From positions 1 to 64,000 of the forward strand of contig NZ_JAEHOK010000003.1 in NCBI RefSeq assembly GCF_016236915.1: 64,000 bases of DNA, in the 5' to 3' direction. Below the pieces are notes generated by a model. That model saw only the letters and a list, made by a program, of their open reading frames with translations, searched no databases and was not told where the DNA came from. A program made the position numbers and the translations under genes. Within the stretch, counting starts at the first letter, position 1. Each line of letters starts with the position of its first letter. This stretch comes from Salegentibacter maritimus. Its GTDB lineage: Bacteria > Bacteroidota > Bacteroidia > Flavobacteriales > Flavobacteriaceae. Shown here piece by piece: positions 7,087 to 16,597 of the stretch.

Positions 7087-9717
7087 TTAACTTAAACCTT
7101 TTAAGCTGGCTTTAATAGCTTTAATCTTCGCCTCAGCATCAGCTTTCTTTGCTTTTTCTATAGCTACAACTTTTTCGGGCGCATTATTTACAAATCGCTC
7201 GTTAGAGAGCTTCTTCTCTACAGATTTTAGGAAGCCTTCATTATATTTTAATTCTTCTTCCAGTTTTTCAATTTCAGCTTCAACATCAATAGCACCGGCA
7301 ATAGGAATAAAGTACTCATTAGATTTCACTCGGAAGGAAAGCGCACCTTCCACCTGTGTATCTACGTAATTAAAAGCATTTATATTACCCATCTTTAAGA
7401 TCACAGGATCAAAGAATTCTGAAGCATTTTCGTTGTTCATTACCATTAGGTCTATGGTATTTTTAAACGAGATATTTTTCTCTTTTCTTACCTTTCTTAT
7501 CCCTGCAATGACTTCTGAAGCCAAAGCAAATTCGTTAATTATTCCTTCGTTATAATCCTTAATCTCCGGCCATTTCGCTACAATTAAGGCTTCAGAAGGT
7601 TTTCTTTCAGTAATTTCCTGCCAAATTTCCTCAGTAACAAACGGCATAAACGGATGAAGAATTTTTAAGTTATCTTCTAAAATTTCTATTACTGCTTTAT
7701 ATGTTTTGCCATCTATAGGCTCACCGTAAGCCGGTTTTACCATCTCAAGGAACCAGGAACAGTAATCGTCCCAAATCAACTTATAAGTGCTCATTAAAGC
7801 ATCACTCATCCTATATTTAGCGTAGTGATCTTCAATTTCCACGAGGGTTTTTCTAAACCTGGCGGTGTACCAATTAATTGCAATTTTTGAGGTTTCGTCC
7901 TGCTCCTTTTCTTCAGAAACTTCCCAGCCCTTTACCAGCCTGAATGCGTTCCAAATTTTATTTGAAAATGCACTACCCTGTTTACAAAGATCTTCTTCAA
8001 ACATCAAATCGTTTCCGGCCGGAGAACTTAAAAGCATTCCTACCCTAACACCATCGGCTCCATATTGCTCTATTAAACCTAGCGGATCGGGTGAATTCCC
8101 TAAGGACTTGGACATTTTTCTCCGCTGCTTATCACGAACAATCCCGGTAAGATAAACGTTTTTAAATGGTCGTTCTCCCCTGTATTCGTAACCGGCCATA
8201 ATCATTCGTGCTACCCAGAAAAATAAAATTTCGGGAGCAGTCACAAGATCGTTAGTTGGATAATAATATTTAATTTCTTCATTCTCCGGTTCTAAAATCC
8301 CATTAAAGACACTCATGGGCCATAACCAGGAAGAAAACCAAGTATCCAGAGCATCTTTATCCTGAATTAATTCTTCTGCCTTTAAATGGGCATTTCCAGA
8401 CTTTTCTCTCGCTTTCTCCAGGGCTTTCTCTGCAGTTTCGGCAACCACAAAGTCTTCTTTTCCGCTACCGTAAAAATAAGCCGGAATTTGATGTCCCCAT
8501 AAAAGCTGACGGGAGATATTCCAGTCACGAACATTCTCCATCCAATGCTTATAGGTATTCAAAAATTTATCGGGCACCAGGTTAATTTCATCACCAACAA
8601 CAGCATCTATTGCAGGTTTGGCCATTTCTTTCATCTTTAGAAACCACTGGTCACTAAGTTTGGGTTCTATAACAGCACCGGTGCGTTCACTGGTCCCTAC
8701 TTTATTAATATGCTCTTCAATTTTGGTAAGCACGCCCATTTCTTTTAGTTCTTCTACGATCTCCTTTCTAACCTGGAACCTATCTTTCCCTTCATAATGC
8801 ATTCCGTAAGCATTAAGACTGGCATCGTCGTTAAGGATATCTATCACTTCAAGATTATGCTTATCTCCAAGCATTTTATCATTTTCATCATGGGCCGGCG
8901 TCACTTTTAAGCAACCCGTACCAAACTCTACATCTACATATTCGTCTTCAATAATTGGGATTACCCTATTACAAATTGGAACAATCGCTTTTTTACCTTT
9001 TAAATGGGCAAAACGTTCATCGTTTGGATTGATACAAATTGCCGTATCCCCCAATATAGTTTCGGGACGTGTAGTAGCTATACTTAATACGTCATCACTA
9101 CCTTCTACTTTATAATTAAGATAAAAAAGCTCGCCCTGTTTCTCTAAATGAATTACTTCCTCGTCAGAAAGGGTAGTTTTTGCCTGTGGGTCCCAATTTA
9201 CCATTCGATACCCGCGGTAAATGAGTCCTTTTTCATATAAATCAACAAAAACCTTAATTACAGAAGCTGACATCTTTTCATCCATGGTAAACTTGGTGCG
9301 TTCCCAATCGCAGGAGGCCCCCAGCTTTTTTAGTTGCTCAAGGATAATCCCCCCATGTTTATGTGTCCACTCCCAGGCATGCTGTAGAAATTCCTCACGA
9401 CTAAGATCGTTTTTATCAATTCCTTCTGCCTTTAATTTTGCCACTACTTTTGCCTCAGTTGCAATAGAAGCATGATCGGTACCCGGCACCCAACAGGCAT
9501 TATAGCCTTTTAATCGAGCTCTTCTCACTAAAACATCCTGAATGGTATTGTTAAGCATATGCCCCATATGTAAAACACCGGTTACGTTTGGTGGTGGAAT
9601 TACAATAGTGTATGGTTCTCTATCGTCTACCTCTGAATGAAAATAATTGTTTTCCATCCAGTAGTTATACCATTTATCTTCTACTTTTTTTGAATCGTAT
9701 TGGGAAGCAATCGCCAT
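7087..9717 (-). CDS. valS: Valine--tRNA ligase
   Basis: 876 aa class I aminoacyl-tRNA synthetase. The HIGH variant HMGH is at 50-53 after PPPNVTGVL, the CP1 editing domain follows ([17 protein letters not shown]), and KMSKS is at 534-538. An anticodon-binding domain with a [12 protein letters not shown] segment and a C-terminal coiled-coil arm (last 65 residues or so) complete it. The open frame runs upstream to a TTG at 9747, but the ATG at 9717 ([17 protein letters not shown]) is the usual start. It is convergent with the ACBP operon. Confidence 0.98.
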   Translation of the reverse strand: MAIASQYDSKKVEDKWYNYWMENNYFHSEVDDREPYTIVIPPPNVTGVLHMGHMLNNTIQDVLVRRARLKGYNACWVPGTDHASIATEAKVVAKLKAEGIDKNDLSREEFLQHAWEWTHKHGGIILEQLKKLGASCDWERTKFTMDEKMSASVIKVFVDLYEKGLIYRGYRMVNWDPQAKTTLSDEEVIHLEKQGELFYLNYKVEGSDDVLSIATTRPETILGDTAICINPNDERFAHLKGKKAIVPICNRVIPIIEDEYVDVEFGTGCLKVTPAHDENDKMLGDKHNLEVIDILNDDASLNAYGMHYEGKDRFQVRKEIVEELKEMGVLTKIEEHINKVGTSERTGAVIEPKLSDQWFLKMKEMAKPAIDAVVGDEINLVPDKFLNTYKHWMENVRDWNISRQLLWGHQIPAYFYGSGKEDFVVAETAEKALEKAREKSGNAHLKAEELIQDKDALDTWFSSWLWPMSVFNGILEPENEEIKYYYPTNDLVTAPEILFFWVARMIMAGYEYRGERPFKNVYLTGIVRDKQRRKMSKSLGNSPDPLGLIEQYGADGVRVGMLLSSPAGNDLMFEEDLCKQGSAFSNKIWNAFRLVKGWEVSEEKEQDETSKIAINWYTARFRKTLVEIEDHYAKYRMSDALMSTYKLIWDDYCSWFLEMVKPAYGEPIDGKTYKAVIEILEDNLKILHPFMPFVTEEIWQEITERKPSEALIVAKWPEIKDYNEGIINEFALASEVIAGIRKVRKEKNISFKNTIDLMVMNNENASEFFDPVILKMGNINAFNYVDTQVEGALSFRVKSNEYFIPIAGAIDVEAEIEKLEEELKYNEGFLKSVEKKLSNERFVNNAPEKVVAIEKAKKADAEAKIKAIKASLKGLS

Positions 9718-9852
9718 ATTGGTCTGGTTTTTGAAAAATAAGAGCAAAAGTAAATATAACTTAAGGATTATAAAAGAAGTTGATTTGATTATAATTTTGT
9801 GTACACAGCAATTCGGCTTATTTTTATCATTCGTTTTTAAATATTAATAATT

Positions 9853-10251
9853 ATGAAGAAATTTATTGCTATCGCCATTTTTGTTGTTGCTGGTATAGGC
9901 ACGGTTATGGCGCAGGAAAAAGCCAAGATAGAATTCAAAACTGAAACTATTGAATATGGCGAAATAGAAAAAGGAAGTGATGGTGTTCGCGTTTTTGAAT
10001 TCACCAATACAGGCAATGCCCCATTGGTTATTGCCAATGTAACCTCTAGTTGTGGTTGCACCATTCCTAAAAAACCGGAAGAACCAATTAAGCCGGGAGA
10101 AACAGGAGAGATTCAGGTAAAGTACAACACAAATCTTGTAGGCCCAATTAGAAAAACAATCACTGTATATTCTAATGCCGAAGAATCAACAAAATCACTT
10201 AAAATTAAGGGGCGGGTTATTGAAAAAGATAATAATAGTCTTAACTATTAA
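9853..10251 (+). CDS. DUF1573 domain secreted protein
   Basis: 132 aa. A signal peptide of about 20 residues ends at VMA-QE. The rest is one DUF1573 domain, an immunoglobulin-like fold found mainly in Bacteroidota, with the signature FEFTNTGNAPLVIANVTSSCGCTIPKKP and KPGETGEIQVKYNT. The CGC pair is typical of the family. Location is the periplasm or cell surface; the role is not known. Single gene, 100 or more bases from its neighbours. Confidence 0.9.
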   Translation: MKKFIAIAIFVVAGIGTVMAQEKAKIEFKTETIEYGEIEKGSDGVRVFEFTNTGNAPLVIANVTSSCGCTIPKKPEEPIKPGETGEIQVKYNTNLVGPIRKTITVYSNAEESTKSLKIKGRVIEKDNNSLNY

Positions 10252-10260
10252 AGCCTAAAA

Positions 10261-10366
10261 AGCCGTTTAAAAAGTCTTATGCACATTAAAATAAGCTTGT
10301 AAAGTTTTTAAAATTATAAATCTTGAATCAAGTTTAGATTAGCGTTATCTGGCATTTTAAACGGCT
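10261..10366. repeat. Long-range inverted repeat (12-bp arms, 82-base interior)
   Basis: AGCCGTTTAAAA (10261-10272) and its exact complement TTTTAAACGGCT (10355-10366) frame an AT-rich stretch with an inner small palindrome (CTTGAATCAAG). It lies just after the DUF1573 gene. It could be a terminator with a large loop, a small RNA or a relic of a miniature element. It does not match the REP-like family seen elsewhere in this window. The rest of the 244-base gap shows nothing clear. Confidence 0.5.
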
Positions 10367-10495
10367 ACTTCTATACTTTTAAGTTTCAAATTTAATTTTA
10401 AGGAACAATTTTTAGTTTTTGATAAATTATAACTAAAAACTAATCAGAAATCTTCTTAGATTTTTGCATGTTTGCAATGTATTAAAATAAATCTC

Positions 10496-11686
10496 ATGCC
10501 AAATATATCGAACAAAGGGCGCAATATGCCCGAATCTCCAATAAGAAAACTAGTACCCTTTGCTGAAGCAGCTGTAAAAAAGGGAAAAAAAATCTATCAA
10601 TTAAATATTGGCCAACCGGATATTGAAACCCCAAAAGCAGCTTTGGCAGCAGTTAAAAGCAATGATATAGATGTGCTTTCATACAGTCATTCTGCGGGTT
10701 TTGAATCTTATAGAACCAAACTAGCCCAATATTATAGAAAAAATGATATCCCGGTAGATGCACAGGATATTATTATTTCAACCGGGGGCTCTGAAGCTTT
10801 GATGTTTGCTATGGGAAGTATTACCGACCCGGGTGATGAGGTAATTATCCCAGAGCCTTTTTACGCAAATTACAATGGTTTTGCAACCGCATCTGGGGTG
10901 CAAATCGTTCCCATTAAAGGAAGCATAGAAAATAATTTTTCGCTTCCTGCAATTTCAGAATTTGAAAAATTAATCACCGACAAAACAAGGGCTATTCTTT
11001 TATGTAATCCCGGAAATCCTACCGGTTATTTATACACCCGTGAAGAAATACAGCAACTTGCAGATTTAGCCCTGAAACATGACCTTTTTATTGTTGCCGA
11101 TGAAGTGTATCGTGAGTTTGCATACGATGGGGTTAAGCATCATTCCATTATGAGTATTCCCGGCCTGGAACAACACGCCATTATGGTAGATTCGGTTTCT
11201 AAACGCTACAGTATGTGCGGAGCAAGAATTGGCTGTCTTGTTTCAAAAAACCTGGAAGTAATGCGTGCTGCCATGAAATTTGCACAGGCAAGATTGAGCC
11301 CGCCTACCTTCGCTCAAATAGCCGCAGAAGCTGCATTAGACACTCCAGATGAATATTTTGATGAAGTAAACAAAGAATATACAGAGCGAAGAAATCTTTT
11401 AATTGAAGGTTTAGAGAGTATACCGGGTGTAAAAGTTGCCAAACCTAAGGGGGCCTTCTATTGCATTGCCGAGCTTCCTGTTGAAAATGCCGACAATTTT
11501 TCACAGTGGTTGTTAGAAAGTTTCGATTACAATAATGAAACGGTAATGATAGCTCCTGCAGCCGGCTTCTACTCTACCCCTAACACCGGTCTAAACCAGG
11601 TGAGAATTGCATATGTATTAAAGAAAGAAAATCTGGAGAGAGCCATTGAAATCCTAAAGATTGCTCTAAAAGAATATAATAAATAA
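10496..11686 (+). CDS. Pyridoxal-phosphate aminotransferase, class I/II (aspartate aminotransferase type)
   Basis: 396 aa fold-type I PLP enzyme. Motifs: IGQPDIETP, SYSHSAGFESYR, the cofactor-loop STGGSEAL, CNPGNPTG, VADEVYREF and the PLP lysine K236 in SVSKRYSMCGARIG. C-terminal Arg in VRIAYVLKKENLERA. Closest in type to aspartate/2-oxo-acid aminotransferases; substrate cannot be fixed from sequence. A frame extends upstream to a TTG at 10472, but ATG 10496 gives the family-like start. murB follows ten bases downstream, so they are probably co-transcribed. Confidence 0.93.
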   Translation: MPNISNKGRNMPESPIRKLVPFAEAAVKKGKKIYQLNIGQPDIETPKAALAAVKSNDIDVLSYSHSAGFESYRTKLAQYYRKNDIPVDAQDIIISTGGSEALMFAMGSITDPGDEVIIPEPFYANYNGFATASGVQIVPIKGSIENNFSLPAISEFEKLITDKTRAILLCNPGNPTGYLYTREEIQQLADLALKHDLFIVADEVYREFAYDGVKHHSIMSIPGLEQHAIMVDSVSKRYSMCGARIGCLVSKNLEVMRAAMKFAQARLSPPTFAQIAAEAALDTPDEYFDEVNKEYTERRNLLIEGLESIPGVKVAKPKGAFYCIAELPVENADNFSQWLLESFDYNNETVMIAPAAGFYSTPNTGLNQVRIAYVLKKENLERAIEILKIALKEYNK

Positions 11687-11696
11687 CACATCATCT

Positions 11697-12710
11697 ATGC
11701 AGGTTGCTGAAAATTTCTCCCTGAAGCAATACAATACTTTTGGTGTAGATGTAAAAGCCAGAAAATTCATATCTGTAAGCAGTAAAAAAGAGTTACGTGA
11801 TGTTTTACAGCAGGCTTATGCAACAGAGATATTTGTACTGGGAGGCGGTAGCAATATGCTGCTTACCCAGGATATAGATAAAACGGTTGTTCATATTAAC
11901 ATTAGTGGAATTGAACTTATTTCTGAAAACAACGAAGAAGTTATCTTAAAAGTTGGTGCCGGCGAAAACTGGCACCAATTTGTATTATATTGTATTGAAA
12001 AAGGCTATGGCGGACTCGAAAATCTTTCTTTAATACCCGGTAATGTAGGTACTGCTCCTGTTCAAAACATTGGTGCTTATGGGGTTGAACTTAAAGACAG
12101 CTTTAAATCTTGTGAAGCCCTGCGCATACAAACTTTGGAAGTTGAAACCTTCAATAACGAACAATGTGAATTTGGTTACCGAAACTCTGTTTTTAAAAAC
12201 AAACTAAAAGGTCAATACATTATCACCTCGGTAAACTTTAAACTTAGTAAAAAAAATCATGAGTTAAGCACTTCTTACGGTGCGATCCAGGCCGAATTAG
12301 ACAAGCATAATATCAAAAAACCTACTATTAAAAATATTTCTGATGCCGTTGTACATATTCGTCAACAGAAACTACCAGATCCGAGGGAGTTGGGCAATAG
12401 TGGGAGCTTTTTTAAAAACCCAATAGTTAGCGAGACTGAATTCAAGAAGTTACAACAGCAATTTCCTGAAATGCCCTTTTACGCTGTGCAGGCCAACCAA
12501 ATTAAAATCCCTGCAGGCTGGCTTATAGACCAGGCAGGTTTAAAAGGATATCGCAAAGCTGATGCCGGTATACATAAAAACCAGGCTTTGGTTTTGGTAA
12601 ATTACGGAAATGCCAGCGGGCAAGAAATTTTAGAATTATCTAAAGAAATTCAGGAAAAAATTTATCAGAAGTATAATATAAAACTAGAAGCTGAAGTGAA
12701 CATTTTTTAG
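11697..12710 (+). CDS. murB: UDP-N-acetylenolpyruvoylglucosamine reductase
   Basis: 337 aa FAD enzyme reducing UDP-GlcNAc-enolpyruvate to UDP-MurNAc in peptidoglycan synthesis. Visible: NTFGVDVKA at the N-terminus, the FAD-binding LGGGSNMLLT, GLENLSLIPGNVGTAPVQNIGAYG, FGYRNSVFK and the catalytic serine segment NSGSFFKNP. The GYRNS region and length indicate the E. coli-like type I enzyme. It probably shares a transcript with the upstream aminotransferase; a bidirectional terminator follows. Confidence 0.97.
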   Translation: MQVAENFSLKQYNTFGVDVKARKFISVSSKKELRDVLQQAYATEIFVLGGGSNMLLTQDIDKTVVHINISGIELISENNEEVILKVGAGENWHQFVLYCIEKGYGGLENLSLIPGNVGTAPVQNIGAYGVELKDSFKSCEALRIQTLEVETFNNEQCEFGYRNSVFKNKLKGQYIITSVNFKLSKKNHELSTSYGAIQAELDKHNIKKPTIKNISDAVVHIRQQKLPDPRELGNSGSFFKNPIVSETEFKKLQQQFPEMPFYAVQANQIKIPAGWLIDQAGLKGYRKADAGIHKNQALVLVNYGNASGQEILELSKEIQEKIYQKYNIKLEAEVNIF

Positions 12711-12761
12711 ATAAAAAGTTTAAAATTGATTTTACAAAAAATATCCCCGCAACAGGATACT

Positions 12762-12795
12762 AAAAAAAGAGGCTGTTTATAAACAGCCTCTTTAT
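12762..12795. terminator. Bidirectional terminator between murB and the fasciclin gene
   Basis: 28-base perfect palindrome (12766-12793, GAGGCTGTTTATAAACAGCC core) with A-tract before and T-rich end after, between two convergent genes. Confidence 0.85.
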
Positions 12796-12815
12796 ATTTG
12801 TTAATCAATCAATAT

Positions 12816-13433
12816 TTACGAAGCTTTTTTCATTACTACACCGTCAATAAGGTGCACCATTCCGTTAGAAGCTTCAATATCTGTAGCGATAATGGTAGCT
12901 GTGTTCCCATTTCCATCCTTAAGCACAATATTATCTCCATCTGCCATAGCTGTAAGTTCTGCCCCTTCCATAGTAGCAAAAGTTACTTCACCACCTCCAT
13001 CTTCAATCATCTGACTTAAATCTGAAGCCGTAATTTCTTTATCTACTACGTGATATTTAAGAACACCTGCTAATTGATCTTTATTCTCACTCTTCATCAA
13101 TTCATCTAAGGTAGCTTTATCAACTTTTTCGAAAGCACTGTTGGTAGGTGCAAAAACTGTATATGGACCTTCATCTTCGGTAAAGGTTGTTGCCAATTCG
13201 GCATTTTTCAATGCACTAACTAAGGTACTTAGAGAATCGGTTGCCATCGCTTTGGCAGCAATACTATTAGATTCCATTTCCATGCGTTCCTCTTCAGCTT
13301 TCATTTTAGCCTCTTGCTCTGCTGCTTCCTGCTCCATTTTTGCCTTTTCCTCTTCCTTCTTCTTGGTATCTTCGCAAGAAGTAAAGCTAAATGCAAAAAC
13401 AGCTAACATTATTAATAAAATTTTAGATTTCAT
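12816..13433 (-). CDS. Fasciclin (FAS1) domain lipoprotein
   Basis: 205 aa. A signal peptide with lipobox FSFTSC (Cys about residue 20) marks a lipoprotein. A highly charged Glu/Lys/Met helix of about 40 residues follows, probably a coiled-coil stalk. Then comes one FAS1 domain (about 68-203) with the H1 motif YTVFAPTNSAFEKV, the YH motif LKYHVV and the terminal MVHLIDGVVMKK. FAS1 domains act in cell-surface adhesion, but a specific partner is not known. The mature protein is probably anchored in the outer or inner membrane. Confidence 0.92.
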   Translation of the reverse strand: MKSKILLIMLAVFAFSFTSCEDTKKKEEEKAKMEQEAAEQEAKMKAEEERMEMESNSIAAKAMATDSLSTLVSALKNAELATTFTEDEGPYTVFAPTNSAFEKVDKATLDELMKSENKDQLAGVLKYHVVDKEITASDLSQMIEDGGGEVTFATMEGAELTAMADGDNIVLKDGNGNTATIIATDIEASNGMVHLIDGVVMKKAS

Positions 13434-13745
13434 AATTTAGTTTTTAATGGTTTAGACCTCCTAATTTATCACCTAAACTTTACAATTACAGCGCATTACG
13501 ATTAAATTTTAGTTAAAGTGTGTAAAGCTTATGCTAATATGCGTTTGAATTTTCCCAAAAGTCAATTTATTGCTATTTTTGCACTAAATTTCATCGTGTG
13601 ACGGCCAGAGGGGTATTACATAGATTTTTTAAGGTTTAGATATAAAATCTATAGTCTTTAAATTTCGATTTTTGGCTAAATATCTAATGTCACATTCATA
13701 TTGAAATTAATTAGAAGGGGGAGAAATTAGAAATATCACGTAGTT
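13434..13745. other. Intergenic region, 312 bases, no gene seen
   Basis: AT-rich, divergent spacer between the fasciclin gene and the small CxxC protein. It contains an 8-bp inverted repeat TAGATTTT/AAAATCTA (13621-13628 with 13644-13651) and a TATTTTTG box at 13574-13581 without a matching -33 element. No tRNA or convincing small gene. Confidence 0.5.
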
Positions 13746-13952
13746 ATGCAGTTACTTATAATAACAGTTTTGCTTTTAGGGTTGGCTTTCGCCGGAATAG
13801 CCATTAAAATATGGGGAAAAAAAGACGGTAAATTTGCCGGAACCTGTGCCAGCCAGAGCCCATTTTTGAATAAAGAAGGAGAAGCTTGCAGTTTTTGCGG
13901 AAAATTACCCGAAGAACAAGGCGATTGTTCTGGAGAAAAGAAGGCTAACTAA
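13746..13952 (+). CDS. Small membrane-anchored CxxC protein
   Basis: 68 aa. One N-terminal membrane segment or uncleaved signal (residues 2-22) is followed by a short Gly/Lys-rich link and a cysteine-bearing tail: GTCAS, then CSFCGK and GDCSG. The CxxC-type arrangement could bind metal or be redox active. No family name is certain. The stop is 5 bases before the glycosyltransferase start, so the genes are translated from one message. Real-gene confidence rests on this spacing and on the clean signal-anchor. Confidence 0.65.
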   Translation: MQLLIITVLLLGLAFAGIAIKIWGKKDGKFAGTCASQSPFLNKEGEACSFCGKLPEEQGDCSGEKKAN

Positions 13953-13957
13953 GTTTC

Positions 13958-15061
13958 ATGGCAGCAATTCTACTGGGGCTTTTTTTTCTGTTTTCAATAA
14001 TTATTTTAGGCTTTTACCTCGCTTTTTTTGCTTTTGCCAAAGATAAAAGTAAAAATCCCGAAGAGATAGACTTGCCTATATCGGTTATTGTTTGTGCCAA
14101 AAACGAAGCCGAAAATCTTAAAAACTTCCTTCCTCCCATTCTAGATCAGGACTACCCTAATTTTGAAGTAATTATTATAAATGATGCTTCTTTAGATAAT
14201 ACCTTAGAAGTTATAGAGCATTTTCAAAGCCTGGACGGCAGGGTTAAACTTGTAAATGTTAAAAACAATGAAGCATTTTGGGCAAATAAAAAATACGCAC
14301 TTACCTTAGGTATAAAAAAGGCTCAAAACCCGTATTTAATATTTACCGATGCAGACTGTGCGCCACAAAGCCCAAATTGGATTAAACACATGGCTAACGG
14401 ATTTCTGCAAGAAAAAAGCATTGTACTAGGCTATGGTGGGTATTTTAAAAACAGTAAGTCTTTACTAAACAAGCTAATTCGTTTTGAAACCTTACTTACC
14501 GCTATTCAATATTTCTCCTATGCAAAATTAGGAAACCCGTATATGGGTGTGGGAAGAAACCTGGCCTATACTTCCAAACAGTTTTACGACCAAAAAGGTT
14601 TTGCCAATCATTTACATTTAAGATCTGGAGATGATGACCTTTTTGTTAACGAAGCAGCAAACTTTAAAAACACCTTTATATGTCACCATCCGGAAGCAAG
14701 CACGAGAAGTGTTCCTAAAACAGATCTAAAATCCTGGTTTCACCAAAAAAGAAGACACGCATCAGTAGTAGGATTTTACAAAACAAAAGATAAAATATTA
14801 TTGGGCTTGTTTTTTACTGCACGCTTCTTCTTTTGGATTTTACTTGCCATTTTGCTTATACTCCAGTTTCAGTGGCAACTGGTTGTAGGTTGCGCAGCAG
14901 TCGTGCTATTGGTACAGGGAATAGTGTACACACAATCGGCTAGAAAATTACAAGAAACAGATGTAATTTGGTTGTTTCCCTTTTTAGAAGTATTTTTAAT
15001 TTTCACCCAATTTGGCATATTTATCGCGAACAGCATTTCAAAACCAAGGCATTGGAAATAG
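13958..15061 (+). CDS. Glycosyltransferase family 2, membrane-bound
   Basis: 367 aa. N-terminal TM helix (about 4-26), then a GT-A domain: VIVCAKNEAENL, INDASLDNTL, the metal-binding TDADC near 130, and a late RSGDDDLFVNEAA with a KSWFHQKRRHAS acceptor/Q-x-x-R-H-like motif. Two or three C-terminal membrane helices. These features resemble processive or polyisoprenyl-linked GT2 enzymes; sugar and acceptor are unknown. Its 3' end overlaps the following sigma-factor gene by 10 bases. Confidence 0.88.
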   Translation: MAAILLGLFFLFSIIILGFYLAFFAFAKDKSKNPEEIDLPISVIVCAKNEAENLKNFLPPILDQDYPNFEVIIINDASLDNTLEVIEHFQSLDGRVKLVNVKNNEAFWANKKYALTLGIKKAQNPYLIFTDADCAPQSPNWIKHMANGFLQEKSIVLGYGGYFKNSKSLLNKLIRFETLLTAIQYFSYAKLGNPYMGVGRNLAYTSKQFYDQKGFANHLHLRSGDDDLFVNEAANFKNTFICHHPEASTRSVPKTDLKSWFHQKRRHASVVGFYKTKDKILLGLFFTARFFFWILLAILLILQFQWQLVVGCAAVVLLVQGIVYTQSARKLQETDVIWLFPFLEVFLIFTQFGIFIANSISKPRHWK

Positions 15062-15624
15062 ATCAGCAATTGCTCCTTACCCGAATTAAAGCGGCAAAAA
15101 ATGGAAGCCAGTCGGCTTTTAATTATCTACTCGATACATTTTGGGACAGCGTATATGGATTTCAGCTTAAGAAAACGGGCAACGCGTACGAATCAGAAGA
15201 TATCACTATTCAAACTTTTTCCAAAGCCTTTAAAAGGATTGAAACTTTTGATGAGGAATATTCTTTTAACACCTGGCTAATAGCCATTTCAAAGAATATT
15301 CATGTTGATATGATTAGGAAGCAAAAATCTTCTATTAGCTCTCAAACTACCTCAGACCAAAATGAAAAAGTATACCGCATAGCTGATGAAACACCTACAA
15401 TTGAAGACAAATTAATTAGCGAACAACACTTAGCTCAACTACTTACCGACATTAAACAGTTAAAACCACACTACCAGGAAGTTATTAATCTTAGGTACTT
15501 TCAGGAAAAATCTTATAAAGAAATTGCTGAAACCCTGAATGAACCCATGAATAATGTAAAAGTAAAACTTTTAAGAGCCAGGAAGTTACTGGCAAAAATC
15601 ATTGAAGAAAGAAAATCGGTGTAA
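15052..15624 (+). CDS. ECF-type RNA polymerase sigma factor (TTG start)
   Basis: 190 aa from the TTG at 15052. Sigma region 2 covers about 15-85 (the AFNYLLDTFWDSVYGF helix, then EDITIQTFSKAFKRI and FNTWLIAISKN) and region 4 about 125-185 (LPHYQEVINLRYFQEKSYKEIAE, then VKVKLLRARKLL). The frame is open further upstream inside the glycosyltransferase gene, but the family-like start (EIDQQLLLTRIKAAKNG) follows this TTG, which overlaps the upstream stop. No anti-sigma gene is adjacent, unlike the ECF operon near 61 kb. Confidence 0.85.
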   Translation: MEIDQQLLLTRIKAAKNGSQSAFNYLLDTFWDSVYGFQLKKTGNAYESEDITIQTFSKAFKRIETFDEEYSFNTWLIAISKNIHVDMIRKQKSSISSQTTSDQNEKVYRIADETPTIEDKLISEQHLAQLLTDIKQLKPHYQEVINLRYFQEKSYKEIAETLNEPMNNVKVKLLRARKLLAKIIEERKSV

Positions 15625-15672
15625 GTTCTTTAGGACTTAACGATCTAATTTATGCAGTTCATTAGATTATTG

Positions 15673-15680
15673 TATCTTTG
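15673..15680 (+). promoter_or_regulatory. Putative -7 element of the lipA promoter
   Basis: TATCTTTG fits TANNTTTG, 17 bases before the lipA ATG; the -33 side is weak (TTTA-rich, no TTG at 17-20 bases). Confidence 0.5.
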
Positions 15681-15697
15681 AAATCTAGATTTTTACT

Positions 15698-16576
15698 ATG
15701 AGTACAGACACTATAAGCCCCGTAAAAGAAAAGCCTAAAGCTAAACCAAAATGGCTAAGGGTAAAACTTCCAACCGGTAAAAAATATACCGAACTTCGCA
15801 GCCTGGTAGACAAATATGATCTACATACAATTTGTACTTCCGGCAGCTGCCCAAATATGGGGGAATGCTGGAGTGAAGGTACTGCTACCTTTATGATTTT
15901 AGGAAATATTTGTACCCGTTCCTGCGGATTTTGTGGTGTAAAAACCGGCCGTCCGGAAACAGTAGATTGGGACGAACCTGAAAAAGTTGCCCGCTCTATA
16001 AAAATTATGGGGATTAAGCACGCCGTGGTAACCAGTGTAGACCGCGACGATCTTAAAGATATGGGATCTATAATTTGGGCGGAAACCGTGAAAGCCATTC
16101 GCCGAATGAACCCTGAAACCACCCTAGAAACTTTAATACCAGATTTTCAGGGAAATGAACGCAATATAGACCGTATAGTAGAAGTAATGCCAGAGGTGGT
16201 TTCCCACAATATGGAGACGGTTAGAAGACTTACCCGGGAGGTTAGAATTCAAGCCAAGTACGATCGTAGTCTTGAAGTTCTTCGCTATCTCAAGCAACAA
16301 GGTGTAAACAGAACCAAATCTGGAATTATGTTGGGACTTGGTGAACAGGAAAACGAAGTAATACAAACCCTGCATGATCTTAGAGCAGCAGACGTAGATG
16401 TGGTAACTATTGGGCAATACCTACAACCCAGTAAAAAACATTTACCGGTAAAGCAATTTATCACCCCAGATCAATTTAAAAAATATGAGGCAATTGGGCT
16501 GGACCTCGGATTTCGCCATGTAGAAAGTAGCGCCCTGGTTCGTTCTTCCTACAAAGCACATAAACATATAGATTAA
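15698..16576 (+). CDS. lipA: Lipoyl synthase
   Basis: 292 aa radical-SAM enzyme inserting two sulfurs into octanoyl groups on lipoyl domains. Both [4Fe-4S] clusters are marked: auxiliary cluster C46, C51, C57 ([12 protein letters not shown]) and radical-SAM CxxxCxxC C72, C76, C79 (CTRSCGFC). The C-terminal RSSYKAHK carries the conserved RSSY serine ligand. Full length. lipB is not in the window. gap starts 21 bases downstream and may share the transcript. Confidence 0.98.
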   Translation: MSTDTISPVKEKPKAKPKWLRVKLPTGKKYTELRSLVDKYDLHTICTSGSCPNMGECWSEGTATFMILGNICTRSCGFCGVKTGRPETVDWDEPEKVARSIKIMGIKHAVVTSVDRDDLKDMGSIIWAETVKAIRRMNPETTLETLIPDFQGNERNIDRIVEVMPEVVSHNMETVRRLTREVRIQAKYDRSLEVLRYLKQQGVNRTKSGIMLGLGEQENEVIQTLHDLRAADVDVVTIGQYLQPSKKHLPVKQFITPDQFKKYEAIGLDLGFRHVESSALVRSSYKAHKHID

Positions 16577-16597
16577 GGTTTTTTTTTTCCGATTTAA

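Noticed and set aside
7865-9475. Plus-strand open frames inside valS
   Set aside because: Antisense shadows with Ser/Pro/Leu-rich low-quality translations; valS has all motifs.
13543-13581. TTTG ... TATTTTTG pair as promoter for the small CxxC protein gene
   Set aside because: Spacer of 26 bases is too long and the start codon is more than 160 bases away.
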